DNA of 64,000 bases from Perognathus longimembris pacificus (Eukaryota; Chordata; Mammalia; Rodentia; Heteromyidae): contig NC_063169.1 in the NCBI RefSeq assembly GCF_023159225.1, positions 61,653,934 through 61,717,933 of the forward strand, read 5' to 3'. A program made the translations under genes and the position numbers. Positions 46,210-58,443 of this stretch are shown here, one piece after another (position 1 is the stretch's first letter; each line of letters opens with the position of its first letter). The notes under the pieces are model-generated. The model saw only the letters and a list, made by a program, of their open reading frames with translations. It searched no databases and was not told the DNA's origin.

Positions 46210-46412
46210 CGGGCCAGGCGCTAGTTGGTAATCCTAACTATATTTCACAGGCTGAGGTCTGAGGATCACAGTCGGAACCTTGCTCAGAAAAGTCTCTGAT
46301 CGCCAATTTAGGAGTAAAAAAAAAAAAAGAGTTGGAAGTGGAGCTGTGCCTCAAATGGTGAAAAAGCTAAGGGACAGCACCCAGGCCTTGAGTTCAGGCC
46401 CCATGCCAGCCC
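46210..46412 (+). mobile_element. B1-dID-type dimeric SINE
   Basis: 'cgggccaggcgctagttggt' to 'ccttgagttcaggccccatg'. Confidence 0.84.
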
Positions 46413-46456
46413 CATCCAACTCACTTGAGAGAAGTTAATGTTAGAGAGAGACAAAG

Positions 46457-46510
46457 GCCAGGCCTGGAGGCACATGCCTGTAATCCCAGCACTCAATCTC
46501 GAGATGAGCA
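46457..46510 (+). mobile_element. B1 5' fragment
   Basis: 'ggccaggcctggaggcacat' then 'gcctgtaatcccagcactca'. Canonical B1 start, truncated after about 50 bp. Confidence 0.7.
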
Positions 46511-46684
46511 GTGGCTTGGTGAAGATAAGTGAAGCCGGCGAGTCCTGGGGACTTGGGGACGTGGTTGTAAAAGGCGCCATCCATTTGGGCCTCACAAGGG
46601 CCAGGCACCATGTTAAACTTCCCATTCGGTGTTGCAGAAGTCCACGTGGCCTAGGAAGGCAGCTATCGTGTTTCTTTGCTTCTT

Positions 46685-46900
46685 TTGGCTTCTGTAGTTC
46701 TAGGGCTTGAACCCCGGGCCTTGTGCTGGCTAGGCACTGTGCCAGTTGAGCCATGCTCCTAAGACCCTTTGTTCATGTTTGGTTTTTGAGATACGGTCTT
46801 CATAACGTTTGCCCAGGCAGGCCTAACAATTCATAATCCTCACGTCCCATTTCCTGGGTAGCCGGGACTACAGGTATGTCCCACCACACCCAGCTTCAGG
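46685..46900 (-). mobile_element. B1 with ID-like tail, antisense
   Basis: 'gttctagggcttgaaccccg' and 'gccagttgagccatgctcct' (tail), then 'gggactacaggtatgtccca' (B1). Confidence 0.75.
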
Positions 46901-47689
46901 TGGGAACTGCCTCATCATCCATTCTTCACATCCAGCGATGTCGTGACCTTGGGCTCTGGCACACTTCGCCCAGGTCAGCTTAACTTGGGAGTGTGGGAGC
47001 TGTTCGCCTTCCCTGGGTCAGCTAGCGACGGGGACTTAGCACTGCTGACCCCTGCCTCAATCACGGATGAAAGTGACCTGGTGCTAAAGAGCCAGAGAGT
47101 ACAGGTGGAGAAGAGATGGTGAAATGAACGAGAAAGCCTGGATGCAGCGTGCTTTGACTGGGTCGACAAAATGTCACCCGTGTTGTCACTGATGCTAAAT
47201 ATTCATGGAGCACAGATTTTGGCACTAGAATTGCTTTCAGTGGCAGCTGGTGAATTTGCCAGGGGAATTACATCATGGCCATGAAATCCAGCTTCTCTCG
47301 GCTGGGCAGGGTCAGCTCTGGGGTACACTACGAGAGGCGCGGAGGGCATGGCACGCAACTGGCTCTTGTCTCTGGGAATGAGCCCTTTCTTAGGGCCTGG
47401 GCCACAAGGTCTCCCGCACCCTGCCCAGCCCTGGCCCTGCGCCTAAGGAAACGGTGACCTTGATTCTATGGCAGACAGACAGTCGACACTGAGCTGAATT
47501 CTATTTCATTTTTCTTTCTGTTGCATAGAGAAGATAGGTTCATAGGATGCAGATTATCTTAAGCCACCCCGAGGATAAGAAGTAATATCAAATCAAGGAA
47601 TTCTTGGTTTTACGTAACATAATTTGCCACGGAATAAGCAAAAGATATGAAACATACTGCCAGAGGACACGAAAGAGAAAATGGAGGTA

Positions 47690-48146
47690 TTTTTGTGTGT
47701 ATGCCAGTATTGGGGCATAGAACTAAGGACCTTGTGCTCTTTCTCAGCCTTTTGTGCCCACAAATGGTACTCTACCACTTGAATCACATCTCTTATTCAG
47801 CTTTGTTTTTGTTTTTATTTTTGTTTGTTAACTGAAGATAAGAGTGTCCTGGGGGCTGGGAGTATGGCCTAGTGGTAGAGTGCTTTCCTAGCATGTATGA
47901 AGCCCTGGGTTCGATTCCTCAGTACCACATACACAGAAAAAGCCAGAAGTGGCACTGTGGCTCAAGTGGTAGAATGCTAGCCTTGAGCAAAAAGAAGCTC
48001 ATGGACAGTGTCTAGGCCCTGAGTTCAAGCCCCAGGACTGGAAAAACAAAAAGTCTCCTGGACTTGGCCGAACTGGCTTCGAACTTGATTCTCAGATCTC
48101 AGCTTCCCGAGCAGCTAGGATTATAGGTGTGAGACACCATGGATTT
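47690..48146 (-). mobile_element. B1-dID-type SINE split by a nested IDL-Geo
   Basis: Left part 47690-47852 ('gccagtattggggcatagaa', 'tctaccacttgaatcacatc') and right part 48062-48146 ('gattctcagatctcagcttc') are one older antisense dimer. Confidence 0.85.
47853..48051 (+). mobile_element. IDL-Geo SINE, nested
   Basis: Sense copy from 'gggctgggagtatggcctag' to 'caagccccaggactggaaaa'. Duplication 'agtgtcctgg' / 'agtctcctgg' at 47843-47852 and 48052-48061. Confidence 0.94.
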
Positions 48147-48921
48147 CTTACAAGACACTCAACCGTTTCCTTCTTGTGTTTCCACTCACACGTGCACCCT
48201 CAGTGGCACTGATAGGTCCTTTTACTATTCCTTGAGGAAAAGGTGACGTCTTTGGGGATAGCCTTGCCAGTCCAGAGGCGAACAGAAAGAGGTAGGCCCA
48301 GCGGGCACTGTGGAAATTCAGCAGGAAATAAACGAGTGGAGAAGTTTCTCTCTCAAGACTCAAGATAATAGAATCAAATTGCTTAAGTCCTCGTTTTCCA
48401 GTAACACATAACATATGTTGCTTTCTTGGAAATTAGCTTATAATTGCTTTTTTGTTGTTGTTGGTTTTTGTTTGATTGGTTGGTTCTGGTGAAATCTCTG
48501 GACAGTTGCTCAAAGCCCACACATGAAGTCTATTTCTAGGAATTTCTTTCTTCTTAGGCATTTGTTATGCTTTTGTGGGGGTACCAGGCTCCATGTGTAA
48601 AAATGAGATAGTGCTGTCCTTGCTCAGGTCCACTTTAGACCATCTGTGTTTCAAGAGCGGAAGAAGAAAAGCGAGTTGGTGCCATTGTATTGGCTTCCTT
48701 TCTTTCTGCAAACATGTCATACCCCAGCGATGCTACCAGATCCTGAAACATGTCCTCACAAATTGGGGGGGGCAGGGGACGGACATGTTCATGTTTCATG
48801 TTGAACTATGTAATCCTCTTCTGCTACCAGCCCAATAATTTACAGAAGGGCAGGGTCAGCCGCAGTGGTATACATCCCTTCAGAATGTTCTTTCAACCAT
48901 AGACAAGGAAGGAGGCAATGT

Positions 48922-49130
48922 GGTGTCTGGGTAAGAGGCTCATACCTTACCTAGCTCATTTAGGAAGCTGAGAGCTGAGGATCACAGTTCAAAGCCAGCC
49001 TGGGCAAGATAAATCCAGGGAAGTTCGTTGGAAGTAGAGGTGTTGGCTCGAGTGGTGATGCTGTAGCCCTGAGTGAAAAAAGTCAAGAGCCAGCGCTGAG
49101 GCTCTAAGTCGGAGCCCTAGTAGCCCCCAC
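48922..49130 (+). mobile_element. B1-dID-type dimeric SINE, diverged
   Basis: 'gggtaagaggctcatacctt' to 'ctctaagtcggagccctagt'. Confidence 0.8.
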
Positions 49131-50009
49131 CCCACACAAATTGGCATTAAGTCTAACTAGCTATGCTTTAATTTAGGATTTTTTAAAAAAGAGAATATTG
49201 CCTTCAGAAATAGCGCAAGTGATTTAGGAGGTTTTGAGAGGAAATTTCACACTTCAGCAGTTTGGGGCGTCTTAGTACTACTTACGGATGAAAAATTTGC
49301 TCCGGCTCAGTGCTGAGGCTTTAGAGGCAATGCTTAATGATGATTAAATGCTTAAGTAGATTTTCAGAGGACAACAGAACAGTAATTATTGTTTCCTGGT
49401 TATCGAAAGCACTCTGAGGTCTTCATCTTTTTTCCTCCATTAACAAGGGAACCATGGGCCCACCAAACCGGCTTCCTAGGCCTGCCGGTCCCCAGCAGGC
49501 CTTAACTTCTTCCAGTAGGTGGTCAGTGAATGAAGACCTTCCACCTGCTGCTGTTCACATTCAGAATTCAGTGACACCGTCCATGACATGCCCTGCCAGG
49601 TTGGTTTTAGGATCAGTCTGAAGGAGAAAGGAGATGGCATTCTAGCTCTGCCAGCCTCTCTTTGCAGGGAGAGTTCACTGTCTCCAGGTTCATATGATGT
49701 CTTTTGGATAGTCTGTAGGTTGTGAGCTTGGAAATTAAAAAAATAATAATAAAAAAATTCCCCCCCTGCTCAGCACAGCAAGATCAATACAGAGACGACA
49801 GTGCCATCTACTGTGCATTTAGGGAAATGCAAGTGATGTGAGCAAGGCCAGGCCTGATAAAACAATTACTTGATGTACTATGTGAAAATATTTCTTTTTT
49901 CTTTGGTTAATCTTCCCTATGGTTTAGCTCTTGTTGGCACTGTATTTGATTTTGGTATACCGGACATTGTATATATGTTTGTCTGAATTAGGAAGAGGAA
50001 CATCAGAAT

Positions 50010-50218
50010 AGTGAGACAAAGGCTAAAAGGTGAACCAATGCAACAGTGATACTTACAAGACAATATGTTATAAACTAACTGTAAAATTCAGAGAGGAGGT
50101 GGAATTGAGGAGGAGGGAAGGTGGGAGGAAAATGAGGAAGGAGGTAACAAGTTTGAAAAAAATGTACTCACTACCTTACATATGTAACTAACCCCTCTGT
50201 ACATCACCTTGACAATAA
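50010..50218 (+). mobile_element. L1-like 3' end
   Basis: 'gtactcactaccttacatat', 'aacccctctgtacatcacct' and terminal 'gacaataa' match, in reverse complement, the sequence at 56325. The G/A-rich segment before it (50085-50150) is typical of rodent L1 3'UTRs. Class assignment is tentative. Confidence 0.5.
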
Positions 50219-50426
50219 TTTTTTTTTTTTTTTGGCCAGTCCTGGGCCTTGGACTCAGGGCCTGAGCACTGTCCCTGGCTTCTTCCCGCTCAAGGCTAGC
50301 ACTCTGCCACTTGAGCCACAGCGCCGCTTCTGGCCGTTTTCTGTATATGTGGTGCTGGGGAATCGAACCTAGGGCCTCGTGTATCCGAGGCAGGCACTCT
50401 TGCCACTAGGCTATATCCCCAGCCCC
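50219..50426 (-). mobile_element. IDL-Geo SINE, young subfamily
   Basis: Inserted at the very end of the L1-like sequence, with duplication 'gacaataa' at 50211-50218 and 50427-50434. Shares all diagnostic bases with 24396 and 12342. Confidence 0.95.
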
Positions 50427-51171
50427 GACAATAAATTTTTTTAAAAAAAATTACTCAACATATGTATGAGAAGTCGAAGACAATCATAGAGTGAAAACAC
50501 TGTAGGAATTTTAGAGCAGAAAGTACAGTTGAACTTTGTGAGAGCTATATGGTAGTAAGAATTTAACTTTTTTTCTGAAGTGAAAGTTTGGAAGCATTTT
50601 GTGGCATTTAGCACGGCCATTTGGCAGGAATTGAAAACTAGAAACAGGCCTTGACGTTTCCTAGGATAGCATTGAGATGACTTGATGCAGAATTTATGCA
50701 GAAGAAGCGCACATTCCTAAGGCAGAGACTCTGGGTGCTGGGCGTGGCAAGCTACTTCCTTAACCTCTGGGAACAGTCATTTCTGGCAAAAGGGACATTT
50801 GTAAGGAAAATTCCTTACAACTTGACAAGATTTGTTATTTGAAGTCATCAAAGGACTAAAGAAATGTCTCTATAGACTATGTTCCCAGGAAAACGTTCCT
50901 TTCAAAACCAAAGTACTAAGCTTACAAATATTTCTAATTGATTGCAGAACTAGTCTGATCCAGCGCCAAGGATATTTAGTGTACTTGGTCCTTAGCAATT
51001 CTGTTCTCTGTAGTCCTTAGAGTAAGCGTAAAACTATATGGAGATTCCTATCCACTAAGTGGTCACTTACTGGTAGGGCATGACCAGTTGAAATGAGGTA
51101 GATTGATGCATACTACTGTGACTTTGAATTCAGAAGCAACAAGGCAAGATTTTTTTTTTAATTTAAGAATC

Positions 51172-51490
51172 CTAAGCTGGGCATGATAACTCAAACCTGT
51201 TAGCTACTTGGGAGGAAGAGATTGGGAGATGACAGTTTGAAGCTAGCTGCAGCATGAAAGTTCCAGAGACTCATCTCAACCAGTGGCTGGTCACTAGAGC
51301 GCATGCCTGATATCTCAGCTACTGGGGAAGCACAATAGCTGGGCAGTGTGACACACCTCTGCAATCCATAGCAAGGGGGGCGGGCACAGCAGGAGGATGG
51401 AGACCCCACCTCAGAAGTAGCCAATGCAAAAAGGCCTTAGAGGCGTGGCTCACAGCTGAGACCCTGAGCTCAACCCTTAGTACGGCCCCC
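51172..51490 (+). mobile_element. Cluster of B1 heads
   Basis: Three B1-like starts in a row ('ctgggcatgataactcaaac', 'agagcgcatgcctgatatct', 'ctgggcagtgtgacacacct') followed by a tRNA-like 'gagctcaacccttagta' tail. Confidence 0.7.
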
Positions 51491-52739
51491 TGTAAAAGAA
51501 TCCTAATGTAGCTTAACATCATTTCTCTTTGAAGGATTTCCTGCCTTGATCTGCAGCCAGCTGGCCTCCTCCTTACTTTCTGCTGCCTTTTTGTTTTACC
51601 CACAGTTCCCCTGTGGGCCTGAATATGTCCTTCCAGTTCCTCCCTCTTCCCTTTCTATTTCTTCTCCTCCAACTTCCTTGCCCACTTTTTTTTTAACAGC
51701 TGGTCTTTCTGTTACTAGGACAGCACCTCCCCCTCCCTTCCCTGCCCCTACCCCCCTGCCAAAAATCAAAACCATAGAGGAAGAAGGATCCATTTGACCT
51801 CACGGTTTCACAATAGGCAAGATATCATGGAGGCAGAGTTTAGCTTAGATGATGATTGGGAAGCAGACAGGAAATGCTCTTGCCCACAGGCAGCCTTGTC
51901 TCCATGTTTCCATCCTGTCAGTTTTCCTTGCTTCCTTTGCTTTTTGGCCTTAAGTTAGTAGTTGTGCACGGCTATTGTAGTGGCACGCTAAACTGACTGA
52001 TTTTAGTCTACGTTCACTTCCCCGGCCCTCTTGGTTCACCGTATCAGTCAAACTGGCAGCCGGGGTGGAAAGCAGGGTGCAGGCCCAAATCTGGTTTCCA
52101 GCCATGTGTTGGTTCGCGTGGACCCATTTCTGGAAGCACTGAATTATTTATGATCACTTAACACTGGGGGACTCTTCCCTAGCAAGGCAGGTGCCTGGCT
52201 TGTCTTCCAGCCTTGGAATTGCTGGCAAGACGGCTGTTGCACTTGCCAGTTGTTGGCATCAACTTCAGGAGCTCTGACCAGGTGGCCTCCTCCGCTTGGG
52301 CATCTGAACTCCTGTTGTCTTCATCCCTCAAGGGTGGGCCTCCCATCCCACCTCCGCTCCTGAGCCATCTTTTCTTTCCCAACCACGCGACTCTCTGGCT
52401 CCCCCAGTGGCCGTGGTGATTATTACATGCTTCCTCTTGGCCACTTAAAAGTAGCTTGGCCCCAAAGTCTTTTGTAGTTGATAGTTCCTAGGAATGGAAG
52501 CTACTTCTGTGGTGGTCTACTGTCTTTCATTCTCTTCATTGAATACAGATGCTACTGTAGAGTGAGTGAGTCCTTAATAAATGTTGACAAAGGGTACCCA
52601 AACCTAGGAGTAAAGGTTCTAAATCACTCCTTGGCCTCCAGTAAGTGTATTTGGTGCTGGATCAAACTATTTAGGAGAATTTTAAGATCCCCCACAAAAG
52701 CGAGACCTGTGGGTCATCTAATTTCTCCCTCTTTTCTAG

Positions 52740-52780
52740 GCATCCTCTCCATAAGTCAATCTCAGAAGACGGCTCTGTAG
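52740..52780 (+). CDS. SASH1: SASH1 coding exon 4, 41-nt small exon
   Basis: This exon is required by phase, because exon 3 ends with two codon bases and exon 5 needs one. It has acceptor 'tctccctcttttctag'. The sequence reads G + HPLHKSISEDGSV + G, which completes the K/G split codons on both sides and matches the SASH1 linker PLHKS.SED. The donor is 'gtcagt', with C at +3, which is weaker than normal. Two residues differ from the human sequence as I recall it (N to I, S to G). At 41 nt it is near the lower size limit for efficient exon definition. Confidence 0.88.
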
Positions 52781-52829
52781 GTCAGTACCACCTTTCTTGC
52801 TTGCCTGTGTAATTACTTCTTCTACCTAT

Positions 52830-53150
52830 TTTATAGGAAATATAGACATAAAGTACAGAAATCATGAAGAACCTTTTACCAAGAAGTAACACTGTTAAGA
52901 TGTTGATGTATATACTTTTTTCCTTTTCCCCATTGCATAGTATTTTTAAAACAAATACTGTCTCATAATTATAAAAACATAGTATATATTATATTATGAT
53001 TTTGTTCCCATAGGGCTGAGTATTCTTTACAGTGAAAGGTTGAGGTTTCCCGTCTACTGGATGTACCATCATTTAATTAACTGGTGTCTTTGCATTTAAG
53101 TTGTTTCTTCATTTTTTCCTCAATAACAAGTGGGACTGCCATCAAAAGCC
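52830..53150 (-). mobile_element. Old L1 3'-region, antisense
   Basis: 'cattgcatagtatttttaaa', 'gtctactggatgtaccatca' followed by 'tttaattaactggtg', and 'aagttgtttcttcatttttt' follow the order of old L1 3' regions read antisense. Confidence 0.6.
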
Positions 53151-53309
53151 TGAGCCTCTCTCCCTGATAATGACCTTTGGGTATATATAGCCTTTAATAA
53201 GGAACTTTTAGATCAGGGAGTTTGCATTTAAGACAGCATATATTTGGTATCCTTGATTACAGAATGCACTCGTGATACAGTAAAGGTCAGATAGATATGA
53301 GTGTGGGTG

Positions 53310-53625
53310 CTTAAAGCAGACAGCCAGGATCTGAACCCTAACTCTTCCAGCTGAATCACTGGGACCTTGTAGACACCACTGGCTTCCCATGCCCTGGTTT
53401 CCTACTCTCCTAAGTGAGGATGATAATAGATCATGTAAGTGCCCTTTGGAGAGTGGCAGTGCCTACGTGTAGCCTGGGCTACCTATCAAGACCCTGTACT
53501 CTCCAACCCTGGTACCCCTACCCTCCCAAAAAAGTCATATATGTGAGACCTGCCATTAGCTATCACAGTGCTCGGATGTAGTAAACGTAGAGTAGATAGA
53601 TGTTAGTTGTGATTGTTACTTTGGG
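53310..53625 (+). mobile_element. MIR interrupted by a B1 remnant
   Basis: 'ggatctgaaccctaactctt', 'gccctggtttcctactctcc' and 'taagtgaggatgataataga', then after a B1-like insert 'cacagtgctcggatgtagta'. Confidence 0.65.
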
Positions 53626-54894
53626 AATGGGAAAGGGAGAGAAACGCAGGTTACAAACAAATAAATGGACTGTCTTCCCAAACGACCCAAGAGAAAAGCC
53701 AGCCACTGATGGTCAGTCCTCCTGAACGCTTGGTGGCCGACGTCTGCCTCATTGTGTAGCCCACAGGCCGCAGACACACTGTGAGGCACAGGAAGCCTCA
53801 GGCTGGGGTCTTGTCCCTGGCTCTCGCGGTCATCAGCTCTGAGTCGCAGGCTCCCCGTGTTGACAGATGACACCCTTGCTGGCCTGCAGGCCCCTGGGGC
53901 GGGGCTTCCACATGTCTGCTTCATGCCTTTGTTTGGCACCAGTGGTCTAGACTATGGAAACCCCACCACCATGCCAGGCCCTGTTTGTCAAGGCCACAGA
54001 GCAAGCAGACAGTCACGAAACGGTGACAGAGCTGCCGCTCCGGAGCGTGCCACGTCAGCGTGATGGCAGCTGCCACTGCTTTTATCCTGGGAGAATAAAG
54101 GATTGCTCTCCATGGGCGTTTTGCTCTCCCCTTTCTGTTTGCTTGGGAGAAGATAGTACCTATTGTTGAGGATCAGAATACATCAAAAACCTTGTCCAAG
54201 GCAAGGAGGTAGTTTCCACTTGCAAGTCACCCAAAGCAGTCTGGGAAGGGTGGGAGGGGAGAGGGAAACCGAGTTGAGCGGTGACACAGGACCTGCTAGC
54301 TGGTGTTTTGGGGCTCTGTGTCCTGGTGGTAGATCTGCAGGTAGATCACCAGGTAGCTCGAATGCCAACGAAATAGGAATCATGCCCAAATTATGCCATC
54401 GGTAGACCTCTCTTCCCCAAATCAGCCCTTGATCAGTAAGTACAGGGCGAGACAACCATCCTGTTGTGTTCATTACATCAAGAAAATAGGAACGAAGCCG
54501 GGTATGAACCAGGGGAATGACAACAAAACAAGGCTAAGTCCTCAAAGAATCCCATCTGTGGTATAATGGAAATAATTGTGGTTAAGACAAAAGGGAGAAG
54601 GCAGACCACATAGGCCAGGCAGAATGAAGCACCCTGGTTAAACAAACATCAAAGAGAAGCTAAGCATGTCCACCCTGCTGACTTTTTATTTCTCCTCTGA
54701 GCATGACTGTACCAATTTTTACCACTAGCTAGCGTGCATTCCTTTAACGGGGCCTTCTCCAGCCTTTCCCTAACTAAAGAGAGAGAAAGAGAAGAAAAGC
54801 TGGCTTTTTGTGAAATTGCAGTATTCTTTCAAGCTGTGTGATGATTAAAAAAAAAAGAGAGGCTACTTTTGTTATCAATGAATTTATGGCTGTC

Positions 54895-55161
<267 letters not shown>

Positions 55162-55263
55162 TAGCCGTTCTTTCTTCTCATAGAACAGACTGCAGAGACC
55201 AAGTTTTTAGTGATTCTTGGACACATCAGCTGCAGAAACATCTTCATTCTTTATTTACCGGAG

Positions 55264-55483
55264 GGGAGCATCCGGGGCTTGAACTTAGGGCTTTATACCC
55301 TTTCTTGGCTCTTGCACTCAGAGTTAGCACTCTACCACTTGAGTTACACCTCCGCTCTGGCCTTTGGCTGGTTCATTGGAGATAAGAGTCTCAGCTTTGT
55401 CTTCCCTGGCGGGCTTCACACCAGGATCCGCAGATCGTAGCCTGAGTAGCTAGGATGGCAGGCGTGAGCCGCCAGTGCTGGCC
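55264..55483 (-). mobile_element. B1-dID-type dimeric SINE
   Basis: 'gagcatccggggcttgaact' to 'caggcgtgagccgccagtgc', 255 bp after exon 5. Confidence 0.87.
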
Positions 55484-56137
55484 AGCTTGCCCTTCAAGTC
55501 TCCATGGTCTCACCTCAACGGGTTGAGAAAGAGTTGGCATTCCTTCATTCAGGGTCCTCCTGTCCACACCCCCACTTAAAGCCTTCGCATTCTTCTGAAC
55601 TTTTGATGGAGTTTTGGGGGGGCATGCACAATGAAGTGGTCATTGCTCCTGCCCTCATGGGAATCTGCCCAGGCTACTACTCTGTGCGGGAATTCTGCCC
55701 TTCTGTCTGCGCTGAGTCTTTCCTTACTGTTCAGATAGGAACTGTCAGCCTTTGAGGCCAGGTTAAGAAATTTACGTTTCCTCCGCATTCACCAAGGAAA
55801 CCAGTGCAAATCCACTTCCACGTTCCAGGTTTGCTGACTAAGAGGATCAATAAGTGGAAATCTTTCATTGCTTAGCCACAACACATTTCCCTTTACAACA
55901 CGATACGCCCTCTCCTGCTCAGAATGCCTCCCCCATCGCCCCCTGCAGAAATGGAAAAAAGTGGACGTGGACATCACACCCTAGCTGCACCCCTGGGGTC
56001 CCAGGGAACACCCAAGCCTGCTTACGCTTCTCATGTCAGGGAGCTGCTCTAAAACACTCCCGGTTTTCCAGTTGTACAGAGCCCCAGGATCGTCTCCAGT
56101 TCAAGATAAACCTTGGATTCTAATGAAGTCAGAGGGT

Positions 56138-56175
56138 GGTGGGGAGGGAGGGAGGGAAGAGTGAGAAGGAAGAGA
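56138..56175 (+). repeat. GGGA-rich purine tract
   Basis: 'ggtggtggggagggagggag' continuing as GGAAGAG units, purine-only on +. Confidence 0.8.
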
Positions 56176-56324
56176 AGAGGAGAAACTGGAAGTTCAATGG
56201 AACCGCAGTTGTTTTATTTGTGAAGGTGTAGAAGGAACCTGAGGGGAACTTTGTTTTCTTCTGTGTCACTTTCAGTTCTGGAAGTTGACTTTGCCAATAC
56301 TACTTTATGTATTCGTTCAAATTG

Positions 56325-56480
56325 TTATTATAAAGGCCATCCACAGAGGGGTTACAGTTTATAGGTTAGACAATGAGCACATTTCTTTTTGGACAATGTC
56401 ACCAGCACTACCTCCAGATTGAAATATCTGGGCTGTCTTTCTCCCAATCAGCTCAGCTCCTCACACCCCTGCGATTTTAC
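56325..56480 (-). mobile_element. L1-like 3' end, antisense
   Basis: 'ttattataaaggccatccac', 'agaggggttacagtttatag' and 'gacaatgagcacatttcttt' mirror the element at 50010-50218. Confidence 0.5.
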
Positions 56481-56781
56481 ATTTTGTGCCCGGTCTGTAA
56501 GGGGACATCAGCCAGCTAGCTCAGTGGTCACACAGAGCATTCCCGGCTCCAGGGTTAGCTCTGTGACCTGCTGCCTCCCACTCTGCCAATCCATCCTCAT
56601 TCATATTCTGAGTGGATGATGCAGAGAACTCTCAGCCACAGGGTCCTCGGAATGCCTGTGGGTGCTCTTGGGTGTTTAAATGGGGTCTGTGCACTGCCCC
56701 TTGTGAGGGACCCCTTGTCAGCCTCCTGGCCAGGCACTCAGCTCAGAGGCTTTGGGTGTTTTGAAGCGTTCGCTCTGGTAG

Positions 56782-57232
<451 letters not shown>

Positions 57233-57384
57233 GTGGACATTAGAGACTATAAGAAAACAAGATGTGAAGGTTTTTTGTGTTGTTGTCTGCTTTTGTTTGA
57301 GGTGCCTTGCTCATGCTTATAATCTCTTTATCACTGAACTCTATATATCCCAGCTTCTAAAGTAATTTTTCTTTGGTGGGGGTG

Positions 57385-57532
57385 TATGTGTGCTGGTCCT
57401 GGGGCTTGAACTTAGGGCCTGGGCGCTGTTCCTGAGCTTTTCTTTTTTCCTCAAGGCTAGTGCTCGACCATCTTGAGCCACAGCTCGACTTCTGATTTCC
57501 TCGTGGTTAATTGGAGATAAGATTCTCTCTCT
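57385..57532 (-). mobile_element. B1-dID-type SINE fragment before exon 7
   Basis: 'gtcctggggcttgaacttag' to 'ggttaattggagataagatt'. The B1 head is missing, and it ends about 50 bp from the exon 7 acceptor. Confidence 0.82.
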
Positions 57533-57584
57533 GAAGCATGACTATTATTTCCACTTCAGTTTTCTATTTCTGTTCTTGTTGCAG

Positions 57585-57686
57585 CTCAAGGAGTATGAGG
57601 CCCAGCACCGGCAGTCAGCTGCCTTGGAGCCCGCCGACTGGCCAGATGGTTCCTACCCAACACTCGATGGTTCCTCCACATGCAAT
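57585..57686 (+). CDS. SASH1: SASH1 coding exon 7 (34 codons)
   Basis: This phase 0-0 exon begins [16 protein letters not shown] and continues [18 protein letters not shown], continuing the helix of the previous exon into a flexible acidic/serine segment. The acceptor is 'tctgttcttgttgcag' and the donor is 'gtgagt', both strong. Its length is divisible by three, so it can be skipped in frame. The intron before it is only 497 bp. In SASH1 the next exon should begin with a serine-rich SREQSDDE-type segment; I did not find it before position 64000, so intron 7 exceeds 6.3 kb. Confidence 0.95.
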
Positions 57687-58207
57687 GTGAGTTTGCTGCT
57701 TCTATACCTCCGCTGGGGGAGGAGGGTAGCGTGCGTTGTCATTTCTTGTGTGGTCCCAGCAAGAGGCATTGCTCCCTATAGCTTCCTTGATCTACAAGAG
57801 AGCCTCTGCTATCAGAATTGTGCTATCCAGGCCAGGCATTTGGTCTTTCATTGCGTCTACAAAACAAAAATGGTTACCGTATTGACCATTGTTCCATTAA
57901 GTTTCATTGAGGACGTAGGCATTGCTGTAAAGATTCTGTGTTTGCAATCAGGCTACCATAATCCACTTCTAGAAGTTCTCCTGTATGACGCACATTCTGT
58001 GTCCACTAATTGGTGGCTCCCTTAGTCCCCTTCCACCATCCCTACAACCACAGCTGTACTTGGCAACTCTCAGTTCCTTACATAAGTGGAGCCATTCAGC
58101 ACTTGTCCTTCTATGTCGAGTTTGTTTCAGCCTGCATGTCTTCATGATCCATACCTGTGACAAGATGTATCAGAACTTGTACTTCATTTTTTATGTGTGT
58201 ATGTGTG

Positions 58208-58443
58208 TGTGCATGCTGGTCTTGGGGCTTGAACTCAGGGATTCTTGCCAATGCTTAGCCTTGTTGCTCAAGGCTGCTGCTCTACCATTTGAGCCACAGC
58301 TCTACCCACTTCAAGCTTTTTGTTGGTCAATTGGAAAGTAGATTCCCTCCAGCTTGTATGCTTGAGCTGGCTTCAAACCCAAATCCTCAGATCTCTGCCT
58401 CCTGAGCAGCTAGAATTAAAGGTATGAGTCATTGGCACCCAGG
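58208..58443 (-). mobile_element. B1-dID-type dimeric SINE inside L1
   Basis: 'ggtcttggggcttgaactca' to 'ggtatgagtcattggcaccc'. Splits the L1 relic. Confidence 0.87.

Larger units (their letters stand above)
31429..52739 (+). other. SASH1: SASH1 intron 3 (21.3 kb)
   Basis: The intron runs from the consensus donor after exon 3 to the acceptor of exon 4. It holds microsatellites at 33.0 and 33.9 kb, at least five IDL-Geo SINEs, MIR relics at 36.05, 37.08 and 40.75 kb, and a GC-rich, repeat-poor block at about 39.2-43.8 kb. An L1-like 3' end lies at 50.0 kb. Unique stretches with no gene seen are 32.0-32.95, 34.0-34.5, 36.2-37.0, 39.1-42.0, 47.0-47.6, 49.2-49.9, 50.5-51.1 and 51.5-52.7 kb. Confidence 0.85.
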
